Shown: positions 45,308 through 57,127, counted from the stretch's first letter. The stretch is DNA of 64,000 nt from Kwoniella bestiolae CBS 10118 (GCF_000512585.2 NC_089242.1:1860001-1924000); one strand, 5' to 3'. The notes: generated by a model from the sequence alone, not told the origin. Translations and numbers: made by a program.

Positions 45308-45804
45308 CTGGTATCACTGATAGAGATATCAGATGCTAATGGATATACCGGCAGATGCTGTTGTGAAATCCGGGTGATACTATGAGCAAAACCGGTCATT
45401 GCCATGGGAATCAACGCATGGTGCTGGACTGACAGTTTCTTCTGAGAGATCAGAGTCTCGCGGCACGAATATGAGGATCTAGGGCTCTACACAGGTGTGC
45501 AGACTAATAACGATAGAATATAAGGAACATTGAGACCATCTTGCAATCTGATTACGGTGCAAATTGTATACCCAGTAACTGACTAACGAAAATGAATAAT
45601 TAACATGATACATTTCGAATATTCTGCTTCTTCTGCCAATTCTGTTATACGGATGTTCGAAGTCTACGCATTTTCCAGATTGTATGATCGCTGTGGACTA
45701 CCGATGTGCGTGCTTTCTGCGACTTCTATCATTGTGTGAAATTCAGCCACAGCAGTATATCGGTTGTGCAGCCAAATCATTCGTCCCTATCAGAGAATTA
45801 TCCG

Positions 45805-47956
45805 TCAGCTCGCGAATGCAATCGATAGTATGTTTAGTACTGACTTCTCGTCATATTCGTCGTCGATTCCGCCCCTGAAGAAATAAATCAGATTCAGCTA
45901 CCTACACGCATCCGGAAAGCTTTGCAGTAGGACAAAGGAGAGAAACGAAGGAAGAAAAGCGGTGTTCGAGATTTACGCTGAGACAAAAACTCACATCAAA
46001 AGCTTGATCAACCAAGCTTCGGGACTGAGATCCATGTTCTATGATATTGGCAACGTCAGCAATAGATCCACAACATCACAATATCTTGTGATGGAACTCA
46101 CGTTCTTCCTCATCATCTCAGCCTGTTCGGCTTCAAAATTCGAGGTTACATCTATCATCGAACCCACCAAATTGTGATTATCGAGTGATTCAAGGAACTT
46201 CATGGCCTTCATGTCGTCCCCAACTTGTGCAAATTCTGTTGATAGTATAGAAGGTTCAGCATGTATTATTTGCCATCATCGATAGACGACTTACGGTAGG
46301 AGACAGCATCGGGACCATCTGTACGGTCGAATGTCAGCGAATACGGACGACACGATGTGGTCTACTCACATCTGGTTCTTTGGAGTTCCCTACTAGCATT
46401 GACAATAACTTGAACGACTGTATCATGCATGCAAGTCAGCTATATAGCGTGAGTATGAGTTGGAACAGATAGCTCACCTTTATCAGTCGATTCTCCAGCG
46501 GGAGTACCTATGAGTCACGCATTCTCGGTTAGCTTCTACTTTGCGTACGAATGATGTCGACAAAGCTCACCATCAGTGATAGCAATAATGAGAATAGGCT
46601 TTTGCAGCGCATTTGCCCTAGCTGGACCAAGAAGGAGAGGTTGAAGGATCTTCTGATCGAGGGAGGTACCGAGGGGAGTAAGGCCTGAACAGGTGAGAAA
46701 CAATTAGTATTGGTGTATACCGTCAGATAAAAGAAACTCACCAGAGAATTTAACTTGGTTAACCAAGTTCAAAGCGTCTTGTTCGGTCCTGATACCATTT
46801 CCTTCAAGTCTGTTGTTCATGAATCTAACTTGGATACCATCGTCGTCGAAGAGCGAGGTGGCATAAGCGACTCGAGAGAGGATCCTACGAGTGTTCTTTC
46901 ACGTTCAGCTTTTAGTCCTAAAATGGGGAATATGCATTCAAAGCGGACTCACAATTTCAGGTCGTCAATTCGTTCACCACTGCAAGGCTCATATTAGCTT
47001 ATTCCCGAGGTAACATTAATGATTAAACTAACCCCTGTTCAAAGGCCATACTTCCACTATCATCTACGTAGAGGATAACGTCGAACAAGGACAATTTGAC
47101 CTGTGGATTGAACTTAGCGAGGTCCTGAGAGAGATGGTCCGAGCGGGACGTACCAAATCCGATGCAAGCTCAAGGGGCATTCTCCACTCCTGAGCGATCT
47201 TAGCGAGCGCACCAGACTGAGCGACTCTTTGAGCGATGGCTTCGAGCTGACCAGTACCGGGAGGGTAGAAAGCTTGGATTTTTTGCTACATTAATCAAGC
47301 ATTAGTATGTCAAGCTGGTACTCATTCGATCGAGCTCACCTCTTGGACACAATGTTGTAAAGCCTGTAAGATCGCTTGAGCGTTTGGACCACCACCTACG
47401 GGAGCTCCACCGCCGAGAGCAGGTGCACCTTGAGGAGGTCTGTATTGGGGAGGTTGATTACCGTATTGTTGGCTTGGTAGACCTTGTTGTTGTTGGCCGT
47501 ATTGACCCTGTTGTTGACCGTATTGACCTTGTTGTTGGCCGTATTGTCCTTGTTGGCCGTATTGTCCCTGTTGCTGCCCATATTGACCTGGAGGAGGTCC
47601 TGAGGAAGGGGCGTATTGGTTTTGACCTTGTTGACCGTATTGAGATTGTCCGGGAGGTGGTCCTGAGGGAGCAGAGTACTGTCCGGAAGCGGGTCTACAG
47701 ACGTAGGTCAGCGAGATCATTGATGGAGGTCAGATCGGCCGAAGGGCTTGACTTACCTTTGTCCTGGGGTAGGAGGTGGACCTTGAGGAGCACCGTATTG
47801 TTGTTGTTGAGGTTGTTGACCGTATTGCCCTTGTTGTTGGGGAGGTGCACCGTAAGATTGTTGTTGTTGGGGTTGTTGTTGAGCTGGAGCACCACCACCG
47901 TAAGGGTTGGCGTTTCCACCTGCTTGAGCGGCTGCTAATTTAGATGCGAGACCCAT
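45805..47956 (-). CDS. vWA-domain protein with prion-like Q/G/Y N terminus
   Basis: Starts MGLASKLAAAQAGGNANPYG. About 140 residues follow of Gln/Gly/Tyr/Pro repeats (QGQYGQQ units; PPPTPGQRPASGQYSAPSGP), a composition typical of condensate-forming prion-like domains. Then GGGPNAQAILQALQHCVQE, QKIQAFYPPGTGQLEAIAQR, and a von Willebrand factor A domain: LSLFDVILYVDDSGSMAF has the MIDAS DxSxS motif (DDSGSM), with GERIDDLKLILSRVAYATSL, DGIQVRFMNNR, SGLTPLGTSLDQKIL (MIDAS Thr), ILIIAITDG (MIDAS Asp), TPAGESTDKVVQVIVNASRE, SYQFAQVGDDMKAMKFLESL. It ends LSPEAWLIKLLM and GGIDDEYDEKSVLN. Metal-dependent protein binding is expected; partners are unknown. About ten short introns. Confidence 0.85.
47480..47900 (-). 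repeat. Coding repeat, GQYGQQ units
   Basis: Array of near-identical 18-24-nt coding units on the minus strand giving QYGQQQG repeats inside the vWA gene, split by one intron near 47700-47757. The plus strand shows ttgttggccgtattg at least five times. Such arrays change length easily by slippage. Confidence 0.75.
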
Positions 47957-49117
47957 TGTGGATTGTGGTTATAATTCGCTATACACAGTTGTATTATACG
48001 TATAGACTGATGGCAAATTATCGATTGTGATGATTGAAAAGGTAAAAGGTAAAATGTGAAAGTGAGATGGCAGTGATATATATATTGGTAATGTTTATCT
48101 AACCATAACCCAAACGCACGCACCGCTTTTGATGGGACACTCGCATCATCATCACTGGGCGCAATGGAAAAGGACCATAGAAGGTACCCGGCATCATCAA
48201 GGTCTTGGCGGAATGTTAAGCTGCGGGGTGTATACACGTCATCGACACGTGTCTCAAACTACTGCAAAGTGGAGGTCATGCTTAAAGTGGCGAAATATAC
48301 TGTATGGATGTTGACAGTCGAGTCAACATGGTACAGTAACGCTTGGGTACGTCCCTGTCTCACTTGTCCCTCGAGGGGTATCATCTTCCTCAATCATCAT
48401 ATGATCAGCTCAAGAGGTATCGATGCTGTTCAATCTGCTATCTACTTTGTGACGGGGGAGAAAACGTCTGATACAATGATTGTTGTTCAGCGATGTATGC
48501 ATATGCATTCGCCTTTGAACTGCTATATCCATGTATGTTTGATATGGGATAAAATGAATTAAATGATCAACCCAAATAATGGGTGAGGTGACAGATTGTT
48601 TTTTTCACTTTCACGTCAATCGTGTAATGTCATGTTCAGCGAGACACACCACCCTATCCCCCCCACCATCGAGTGCTGAGATACTCCTACGTTATACACC
48701 ACTCTCAAAAACTTTTATATTCGCATTCACATCCTATCCATCATTGCATGTCTCCTCATCATCCATCCACGTCTACAAACCATTCATGAGAAACGAGTAA
48801 CGAACACACGAATCATACATACACAATCATATCTTCTTGGTACACCTTCCCTCACAACCCACTTTTACCAACTCGTCACCCACACAAACAACGCAAAATT
48901 TCAGTATAAAAACTACAACATCATACTATAATAATACACCAACTGCCAACCCCTCTTCTCTCACTCCAACCTCTCACTTGGGTAGATCTCGAGCAAAATT
49001 TCCAAGCATAATCGACATTCAATCATCATTAATTTGAAACCCGTCTGACACAAGAATACGCGTCTTGTTAAACGAAAAACAAGAGACACGTCGTTATCCC
49101 TTTTCGACATATTCAAG
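47957..49117. other. Divergent promoter region, vWA gene / Pin4-type gene
   Basis: About 1.2 kb; the 300 nt before the Pin4-type ATG form a long A/C/T-rich leader. The leader's last 40 nt are the part also found at 35068. No other gene seen. Confidence 0.45.
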
Positions 49118-51156
49118 ATGAATCACACTTCACCTCCTCTCCCCAATTTGCATTCCTTATCCATCTCTCCCCCTCCTGGTTCGTACCCTGCGTCCAACAA
49201 CAACTATAGATACAACGGTGTGTTCGGTCCTCCATCTCAAGGATCAACCGTTTCTCCAGATTGGGCGACTAGTCCAAAGAGAAGCTCAAGATCAGGTATC
49301 CCTCAGGTAAGTCCCACCTCCCTCCTATCTAACTTTGCATGCGCTAACCCCCCACTCAGGGATGGTATGACTCCAACGCCCCTCCATCGCGAGAATCACC
49401 CAACCTAAACGCCTTCGAAGCGTTCCGTCGTGACGCCCCCTCTCCCCCCGCTCTATCACCCCCTTCATCCATCACTTCCGTCCCTACCACCGCCTCGTCC
49501 CACCCATATCAACCATATCAACAACAAGCCTACCCACCCGTAGACAACTTCGTCCCGATGGCTGTCACTCCCTCTCCTCCTCCCGTGATGTCGTACGGCC
49601 TCAACACCACCGCTTCCGCACCCAATCTTGCAGGCTACAACGCAGGCGGATTGCCCCAGTTCGGCTCCCAATCACTCGCTAGTCTTAGCAACAATCATGG
49701 TCGAACACAGGCAAATGGGTGGAGAAACGGATATGGAATGCCTTCGATCCCTGCGTCCGACGAAGATGTCATCCCAACCGCCATTGTTATCAAAAACATC
49801 CCATTCGCCGTTACCAGAGAAACATTGTTGGGTGTGATGGAATCGCTCGGTGCACCTCTACCCTACGCCTTCAACTATCATCACGATAATGGTGTTTTCA
49901 GAGGACTGGCATTCGCAAACTTCCGCGCTCCCGATGAAGCAGCTTCGGTCGTCGCTGCGTTGAACGGATATGACGTTCAAGGTAGAAAGTTGAGAGTGGA
50001 GTACAAGAAGGTCTTGCAACCCGGTGAGAAAGATAAGATCGAGAGGGAAAAGGCATTGAAGAGGATGCGATCAATCCAGTTTGACAATACAAACGTTAAC
50101 AAAGCGGAATTATCGATACCCATCCCACCTCAACCAATCTCAAGACCATCGAACGGATATGAGAACAACAGTCCCCCTCAATCAGCTACTTCCGCTACTT
50201 CCGATTCCTTACCCCTCACATTAGATATGAACGATCCCGCGGTATTAGACATCTATTCGAGAGTATTGGTATTCAAGGAAGATCGAATGAGGGATGAGCT
50301 GGCTTTTTCACGAAACCTCACACCGACTGAACGAAGAATTGTTCATCTCGTTGCGCAGAAATTGGGATTATCAAGTTCCACAAGGGGTGAAGGAGATTTG
50401 AAGTCCGTAGTAGTATTAAGGGAATCGCCGCAAATGCAACATCGACCTACCCTCACCACATCCTCTTCAGCAACTATCTCATCTTCCTCCTACCTCTCTC
50501 CATACTCTACCACACCAACCAACGAGCTGTCCCCCAATCTCCGTATCAAGAAATCTATGCCCGATTTAAGAGGGTTCAACGGTCCAGTCGTAGCTAGAGA
50601 TCCCGCCCGATCTCTCAATCCGCAAAGATCTTCTGGGAATCTGCGTGCCGATGCCGGAGGGAGAGATTATGTCTCCTTGGGTGCTGCGCAAGGTAGAAGA
50701 GCGATGAACGGTCAGGCGTCAGGCTCATTCAACGGGTTGTTCGGCGATATCGTACCTCCCGTTCCGCCTCTTCCATCGGGATTGGGCTTCCACTCAAAAG
50801 GACATTCCATATCCACGTTCGGTCACTCCAATGGTCCAGCTTCGGACCCGATGGGCGAGATGTTATCCTCTCAACCACTTAGGAACCCACGAGGTCCAGC
50901 TGGTGAATCAAGAGGATTCGGCGGTGTAGGCGGGTTCAGACCCACTTCCAACTCTAGCAATAGGAGCAACATGATGATGGGCCGAAGGGTCTCGGAAGAG
51001 GATGAAGAAGTGGACAATAACTCTAGTACTGGTGGTGGATCGGTGGGATCAGTGGGCAGCGAAAGACAGGCCGCTGCGAACGCTGCCGCTCAGCAACAAC
51101 AACAGAACGCTGGGTTCATGGAGGGTATGCGAACTAGGGAATCTCTCGAACTCTAA
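49118..51156 (+). CDS. PIN4: RRM protein of the Pin4/Cip type with R3H-like region
   Basis: Exons 49118-49306 and 49360-51156 (661 aa), phase-0 junction. A Pro/Ser-rich N terminus (MNHTSPPLPNLHSLSISPPP) precedes the RRM: VIPTAIVIKNIPFAVTRETL, LPYAFNYHHDNGVFRGLAFA (RNP1-like RGLAFANF), AASVVAALNGYDVQGRKLRV, EYKKVLQP. This wording is that of S. cerevisiae Pin4 and S. pombe Cip1/Cip2, RNA-binding proteins linked to the DNA damage and stress response. About 90 residues on, LDIYSRVLVFKEDRMRDELA and LTPTERRIVHLVAQKLGL resemble an R3H-type single-stranded nucleic-acid-binding module. The C-terminal third is disordered, with a final Gln run. It should act in the cytoplasm or nucleus on mRNA stability. 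A copy of its 5' end lies at 35068. Confidence 0.85.
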
Positions 51157-52355
51157 TCTTGATCTGATTTTCATCCAAGGCTAATAACGAGTTACGATCG
51201 GAAGGAAAGGGTTAACGAACACGACGGTGACGCTTGGGACGATTCCGCATTTTCTTTTCTGTTATTTTAATTTACATATACTTTACATTCATTTCGGGCC
51301 TTTTTTTTTTCTCTTTGAACGAACTCACCTCAAGTCATACGCTACCAATACAAAATTATGTCACACGAATACATACCTGTATACCAATCTTCACTTCCTT
51401 TCATACCCTCCAGCAAAACAAACGATTTTATCAGGACTCTCCCTTATTCTTGATGATCGAATCACTCGATATTATCCTGAAGATTGGTCAAATCTTCATA
51501 TATCCCGCTCGAACCTTCTTGACATTGCTACGTTCTCAGTATACTTCACATATACAATTCAATCATATACATATTCTTCCTTTTTTCTTTCTATTCCCCT
51601 CGACATGTCCTCTAACGTCGTCTATGCTTTATGTCTTATGTCTAATGCTTGATGACCCTTCTTGATAGTTTTTGTTGATGATAATGCATAAATGGTGTAC
51701 TACGCTTCTTCATTCTGGCAGTTTCATGTTGCATCTCTGTTGATTACAAAATAAGTACTGATGCTATTGAATTGGCAAGTGATTATATATGAGTTATTGT
51801 CCATTGGTCATGTGAAATGAGTGATTTCGCGGATATCCATCGGATTCGAGATATATACCATGTTGTCTATGGTCTATTGGGAATGATCGAGTGTTGTGTT
51901 GTGGGGATCGTAATACAACTTCTTCCGTACGATATCACTGCGCGACCAAAACAGACTTCTGGTCAGATCAGATCCGATCTCTTCAAAGGTGACCATGAGA
52001 GACTTACTTCAGTCTTATATGCTCTCTCAACATCGATCGATACATCAAGTATGGCGATTTATCGTCCGACGGAACGGACAGACACGTCTGAGCAGAATCG
52101 GAGAAGTGGGCGGTTGGTAGAAAGGGGGGGAACACGGTATATACGGGGAGATCGAAGATATTCGTGAACAGCGCTGAGATGATGGGCCTGTGAACATCAC
52201 GCGCATGTTAGATATGCAATCTCACGCTGTCTACAGGAAATCCAAGCAAAGAGCTATTCTCACTGTGTGGCATGTTCACCAACTAATAGAATCCTCTTGA
52301 TTTGAGTCTGACGATCCTCATCGTACGATGCGTCCGCTATCGATTTCAATCGTAG
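51157..52355. other. Spacer downstream of the Pin4-type gene
   Basis: About 1.2 kb. T-rich 3' UTR with a T12 run near 51301; ORFs at 51227-51665 follow this simple composition. ORF 51817-52167 is weak. No recognised feature. Confidence 0.4.
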
Positions 52356-52706
52356 GAACTGAAACTCCAGAAGACACCTGGAGACACATTCTCAGCCGAT
52401 GAACGCTCGTCCTTTTACGCTTACCCACCTAGGATTCGCTCGTATCTCCCTAAACTCCTCGACGCACACTCCATTCTCGAACCTCAGAATCTCCAATTTC
52501 TCATCCGCTCTAAACCACGAGATGTCATTACAGTGCTTACCGATTGGGACGTTTGGATGGGAGCTCAAGAGTGGACCCACCTTGTGAAAATGAACAGCTT
52601 GTCATCGAGCGACATCGAGCCTCCTTGGGAGATGATCTCTGCCAGAGAGAAGAATTGGGTCCACCTTAGCAAGTCGAGCGAGATTTCAGCACGACGCCAC
52701 CCTTGA
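52356..52706 (+). CDS. Probable 3' exon of a hypothetical gene
   Basis: An open frame after a good acceptor (tcaatcgtag) encodes 116 residues with convincing protein composition: ELKLQKTPGDTFSADERSSF, YAYPPRIRSYLPKLLDAHSI, LEPQNLQFLIRSKPRDVITV, WDVWMGAQEWTHLVKMNSLS, then SREKNWVHLSKSSE-like text to a stop at 52704. The frame has no ATG of its own, so it needs an upstream exon I could not place; it could also be the remnant of a truncated gene. The following 300 nt are open on both strands (plus 52703-53044, minus 52728-52982), and I could not decide which, if either, is coding. Confidence 0.35.
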   Translation, partial: ELKLQKTPGDTFSADERSSFYAYPPRIRSYLPKLLDAHSILEPQNLQFLIRSKPRDVITVLTDWDVWMGAQEWTHLVKMNSLSSSDIEPPWEMISAREKNWVHLSKSSEISARRHP

Positions 52707-53057
52707 GTAAATTAGTCCTAAAACAACTCACTTCCCATTCCCATATCTATCTCTTACCATCCTCCTCAGCGAGTCACCACTTTTCTCTTCATACTGGACG
52801 TATACCACCTCACCCTCATTCCCTCTCTCGCTCAGGCCCCGAGGGCCGATCACCTTGCCCCCCAACGACAGAGCTGAATCTACCTCTCGAGCTGGTACAG
52901 GTAACACCAAGATATCCGATTCACCCTCTGACCCCAGAGACACCACAATTTGATCCCTTTGAGACTCCCACATCATACTCATACTCTACCACACCACTTC
53001 TATGGGTCTATGATCACCTCCTAATGGACTTGGCACGAAAATGATGGTATGGTGTGA

Positions 53058-53600
53058 TTACGCTTGTGCTAAGCATGATTGGAATAATGGACAGAAAACG
53101 AGCAGACATTCTATTTGAATACCTGAAATACAATACAATACAATATCTATAAAATACCTAGAAAGAATACTCGCCCATACTTCCTCTGCTGCATTGACCT
53201 CCTCCCTCTCCACGTCCGAGAAGTGCATAACCAAAGGAGCGTCAATCTTGCGAAAGGACCCCGGTTGATTGTGTATAAAGCACAGTAGGAATACCCCGAA
53301 GATCGTACACAGCTTACAGACGCAGGGTGCACCACGCTGCACATACCATAGGTCTAGCATTGCCTTATCTGACTCATCAATGGTGCCACGCACAACTTCG
53401 ATTGATCCGAGGGTCGCTCAGATCGCCATTCCGAGATTAATGTATTTCCTCAGTAGAATAACAAATTGATCGTCAATCTCCTGGTACTTATCTGTCTGTT
53501 GGATCATGCGGATCTCATGGCACAGCCAAAGGGATGGAAACGATGTTTTCCGGATGAGGCAACGGGTATCAGCGTGTCTTAAATCGTCCCCAGCGAGTAA
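53058..53600 (-). pseudogene. ORF interrupted by one in-frame TGA
   Basis: One frame is open from the ATG near 53600 to 53058 except for a single TGA at 53418-53420. Before it: MLLAGDDLRHADTRCLIRKT, SFPSLWLCHEIRMIQQTDKY, VILLRKYINLGMAI. After it, in the same frame: ATLGSIEVVRGTIDESDKAM, LDLWYVQRGAPCVCK, IDAPLVMHFSDVEREEVNAA. Composition looks protein-like on both sides. No GT..AG intron removes the stop obviously. I recognise no family. Confidence 0.35.
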
Positions 53601-54102
53601 CATCGATGTTAATCCAAAGGAGGGTCTCAAAATCGATATATAATACCATGACTACCGCCGCCATCAACCTGTCGACCAGGACGACACGCCCTCGTCCTGT
53701 TATATCAATTAAAGTTGAAGTGATGGGAAGGATCTTTGGGAGTCGCTTAGCACCGTCAGATGGGGTTTAATCGGACACGCTTGGAGTCGATTCAGCACCG
53801 AGTCATGTGCGCTGATGGGTGATAATTTGATGGTTGCACGATAGATTAATCGTACTGTACTGTATCATATGTGGCAATAGGACACCGACATGTCACTGCA
53901 TCTGATGACGCTGACCGTACCTCTAAATGCAATCCCAGAAGTATAATTGTTGAGGGACGAGTCAACATTATGGATGAGAATGTTCACGTATGAACGATTG
54001 TCAATCTCTGTACATTATTATATACTCCATGCATAGTATCAGAGACATTTATTCCATCTCGGAAAAAGACAGCCAACGTGTCATGCAGAGGTTCGGCACA
54101 TC
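53601..54102. other. Spacer
   Basis: About 0.5 kb between the interrupted ORF and the family Q member. It contains a near-repeat (TTTGGGAGTCGCTTAGCACCGT at 53733, then CTTGGAGTCGATTCAGCACCGA at 53779). Nothing else recognised. Confidence 0.35.
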
Positions 54103-54690
54103 CTAGGACTCCCCTTCATCAATGGCTAATCTGCTGAAGGTATCGTGTAGCGCCTCCATCGACACGGGGGAGGACTCATGACTGCTTTCTGCCTTCGATC
54201 TGATAACAGGGATGAACATTCTACCATCCTCTGGTTGCGAGATTTTGGACCATTCCCCGATTGTGGCGTCACCCCACTTGCTCTGAAGATACCTGTAATG
54301 TTGATCTTCATCGACGGCAAGGGGAACTGAGTCAATGACATCTTTACAAAGGGGTGGAAACGCATTGATATATTCTTCGCGTGATACGAATTTCAAAAGA
54401 AAATCTCCCTTGCTCGGATAATTCTCATATCCCGTGCAAACTCGACCGTCCATCTTTTGCATATCACGGGAAGCACGTTCGGTGAGCTTCTGCAGAGCAA
54501 GGGCAACATTGCTACCTGGCTCGAAGTGAGTGATTTCGATGTCTCTGTCAGCCCTTTCAGTTTCAGGCGACTGCTGTACTTCACGAGGTTGGAGTATAGG
54601 AGCGATGACCTCAGATTGGAAGTCCTTCGCACTCTTGAGACTGTACTGCGATTCCCCTCTTGTCGGATCGGACGTGGTTCTATCACCCAT
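54103..54690 (-). CDS. Orphan protein, family Q, second copy
   Basis: Open frame of about 215 codons; the first in-frame ATG is at 54688-54690, and the open frame continues upstream without an ATG, so a 5' exon may exist. It resembles the gene at 12256 in its C-terminal part: a helix (NVALALQKLTERASRDMQKM), YENYPSKGDFLLKFVSREEY, then DSVPLAVDEDQHYRYLQSKW, GDATIGEWSKISQPEDGRMF and IPVI. The order and spacing of the blocks is the same: Y...D.F...F, then VP..VD.DQ, W, IG, QP.DG, PVI. Beyond the motif the sequences are diverged, so the duplication is old. No signal peptide or membrane segment. Function unknown. Confidence 0.6.
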   Translation of the reverse strand: MGDRTTSDPTRGESQYSLKSAKDFQSEVIAPILQPREVQQSPETERADRDIEITHFEPGSNVALALQKLTERASRDMQKMDGRVCTGYENYPSKGDFLLKFVSREEYINAFPPLCKDVIDSVPLAVDEDQHYRYLQSKWGDATIGEWSKISQPEDGRMFIPVIRSKAESSHESSPVSMEALHDTFSRLAIDEGES

Positions 54691-54882
54691 ATAGTGGTCG
54701 GGTCTCACAACTTGAAAGATTTCCTGCCCCTCTGTCTGCTCCCCTTGCACACTTGGACAACAGCTATCGCGGGGTGTCTCGTCTCGATGCTTTGCTTGCG
54801 AGCTCCATGAGCTTATACAAATAGAACATCCATGTTCGAGACGATAAGTAGTAGATATCTCTATTTGATGTAAAGAGTCGTA

Positions 54883-55191
54883 CTACAATGTCCGTATGGC
54901 TTTCGTTTCCATGCGTATCGCCAGCTGCGCTTTTGGCTCCAAAGGCTCATTTGCTACCATCTCACCCAGTCGCTTTAACTCGAGAGCGATACCTGTTCCT
55001 CTGTTCTCGTTTCGCCTTTTTCGCTTTGCTGCCTCGAGCACTCCAACGGAGAGTGGCAAGAACTTTTGTTGCCAACAATTCGCTTGCCATGTTCCTGCTG
55101 CCGCATACGCTGAGAAGCAAATTTGCACTAAGTAGGCCTCGCCATCTCGCCTCTGCTCTATGACGTTCCAGTCCCTGCAGTAGTCAAACAT
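54883..55191 (-). CDS. Possible small hypothetical gene
   Basis: Minus-strand frame with plausible composition (YLVQICFSAYAAAGTWQANC, ALELKRLGEMVANEPLEPKA, ending METKAIRTL). The opposite strand is open too, so this is uncertain. No family, no exon partner found. Confidence 0.25.
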   Translation of the reverse strand: MFDYCRDWNVIEQRRDGEAYLVQICFSAYAAAGTWQANCWQQKFLPLSVGVLEAAKRKRRNENRGTGIALELKRLGEMVANEPLEPKAQLAIRMETKAIRTL

Positions 55192-55480
55192 ATCTGTTGA
55201 AAGGTACGTGCCATACTTGTTGGTTTTCAGCTTGAGGATCTTTTGTCTCTCGTAAAGTAAGGGGAATTAGGGCAACGCAGTAGACCTAGCGTCATTCTCT
55301 CGGTCTGGATCTTCCCACCCTAGCTCCTTTCATATCGAGTATTGTCACCTTGGCATGATACAGGATCCCAAGCATCGTGCGAAGCGACATATATAAGAGG
55401 AACATCGTACCCTGGCATACGGATCTCATTCGTATCATTCACAATCTATCTTCTCACTGCCGCACGGGAAACTTTAGACA

Positions 55481-56397
55481 ATGGTGGTGAGATACTTCAC
55501 TACTGGTCCTACGACTTCGGGCCCCGCAAGCGACATACCAGACCCGACACATGCGAATCACGACATGACTTCAGAGAATCGTGAAGCTGATTCTGCACCT
55601 TCTGTCCCCTCGGGCGATCAACAATCAGACTTAACATATAGGAGACATGACACCTCTTCAAAAGATAGTGGCAGAAAGGTAACTCTGCTTTACTTTGCCG
55701 ATTCCGAAAGTGGTGCGGATTTGAAGCCATTAGCTCTTGGTCATCCTACGGAGGATTGTCGTGTGATCAAGCCGATCATCCGGTTACACTGCTGTGAAAT
55801 AGGAGACTCAACCGAAGGAACCTCCTTGAGAAGCCAGCAGAGCGCTAGGTCTCTTCGACGATGAGATGACTAGCACTAGACCAGCTCGTGACACTGATAC
55901 GATAGTGACTGAAGAGACTTTCGAGGCAATTTCCAAAAGGGGGTACTCTGGTTGGGAGCGTTTTATCTCGATGGACCAAAGATTTTCTCTCGAAGGGTCC
56001 TACGGAGGTCGAACAAACGATCAGACGTCGATACAATGATTACCATGCGAAAGACAATTTCGAGGTTGATTTCGCGCATGATCGTGCGGGGTATCTCAGA
56101 AGGATCGGGCCCGTACCAGTAGATACCAACGAAGATTTCCCTTTTACACTCACTATGAAGGCATACAAGGAGAAGGTACTCTCAATGTGGAATGAGGTCG
56201 TTGTCGGTGATCCATCATCCGTAAATCAACCGATTACCGGCCCTCGATTGGTTACAGTCGATCTTTTCGGCGACGACATAACCCCCACCTCTGGCGGGTC
56301 ACTACCAAGCCCGACGACTTGCACTTACGCAATCCAAGTTGTTGACCGGGATGTCCAACCTAGGAATGGACGGTATGCACGAGTCCATCTCAAATGA
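55481..56397 (+). pseudogene. Family Q relative, broken over three frames
   Basis: The ATG at 55481 opens MVVRYFTTGPTTSGPASDIP and later SGRKVTLLYFADSESGADLK, which matches DDRKASVMWCTFVESGPDL of the gene at 12256; it ends at 55864. The match continues in a second frame (DEMTSTRPARDTDTIVTEET) and then a third (GTLVGSVLSRWTKDFLSKGP, YNDYHAKDNFEVDFAHDRAG, GPVPVDTNEDF, WNEVVVGDPSSVNQPITGP), which stops at 56397. A GT..AG intron (about 55761-55850, ending gcgctag) could join frames one and two. I found no good intron for the second shift. So it is either a decayed copy or a gene with unusual introns; decay seems more likely because the first frame still aligns up to its stop. Confidence 0.55.
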
Positions 56398-57127
56398 TTC
56401 AACTCTCGTTGGCATATTGGGCAGTGCTCATTCCTCTGATGATCATTCCGTAAAGTATGGCGTATGTATGCGTGTGAGGGCTCGTGGCGATGAGGATTGA
56501 TGAGATGCCAACGATTCCGTCGTGCCACTGCTAGGATCATTTTGGCAGGCAGACATTCTTTCCGAGGCAGGATCCTCAGCTTTCACTCATACGTTCCGTT
56601 TCTCCTGAACAGTGACAGATCTTCCGACATTGAACCATTGTCATGATACATGTAGCGCTCTGAGCATGCTCGAAAGGAAGGCTGAGTCAGGCCTAGATAT
56701 CGCCTCAATTCATTTGCGGAGAGGTGCCACTTGTTTTTGCGTCATCAGATCCATCTGAGGACACAGCCAAGCCAGAGTGATTTGATAATGTAAACATGAA
56801 ACCGGTCAAACTGCCTTTGGGCACACACTCGCGCGCTCCTTTCATCCACTCATCGTATTTAGCTTTACACCTCTCCATCTCGATCACTCTGCGGAAACGA
56901 CCCCAAACAACAAGAGACGAGGACTGTGCATGCCAAGACAGGAGGTGTACAGGAACATTGAGAAAGTGAAATTGAACATAGAAAGTCACAAGTTTACGGT
57001 ACAACCAACAAACCCTTTGTCATTCGCTATCTATTTAACCAGCTCACCACTCCCCATTCGCACTCCCTAGTCCCCTCTAGAACATCTCACCGCATTATTA
57101 AAGGTTGCGGAAGCTCACATATACAAA
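56398..57127. other. Spacer with a possible small minus-strand ORF
   Basis: Promoter of the surface protein gene at 57128. A minus-strand frame 56705-57004 contains MERCKAKYDEWMKGARECVP and KGSLTGFMFTLSNHSGLAVS after a possible acceptor (ttccgcag); it may be an exon of a small gene, but nothing confirms it. Confidence 0.3.

Larger units (their letters stand above)
43759..45804. other. Long intergenic spacer with decayed repeats
   Basis: About 2 kb with no convincing ORF. From about 44600 on it has unusual sequence: a near-duplicate GCGCGTTCGCCA pair (44605, 44630), CATATAGCAC and CATACAGC copies near 44690-44720, a 53-bp-spaced array from 44888 and a 22-bp-spaced array from 45221. It may be a decayed mobile or satellite segment. 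Confidence 0.5.

Noticed and set aside
51227..51665. Two overlapping plus-strand ORFs downstream of the Pin4-type gene
   Set aside because: Both frames are open because the 3' UTR is T/C-rich; residues are almost only Phe, Leu, Ile, Ser, Tyr and Thr.
52728..52982. Minus-strand 84-codon ORF
   Set aside because: Protein-like, but the plus strand is equally open with equally plausible residues, so I could not assign it.
53418..53420. In-frame TGA as a selenocysteine codon
   Set aside because: Dikarya fungi lack the selenocysteine machinery as far as is known, and I see no Cys-family context at this place; a nonsense change is simpler.
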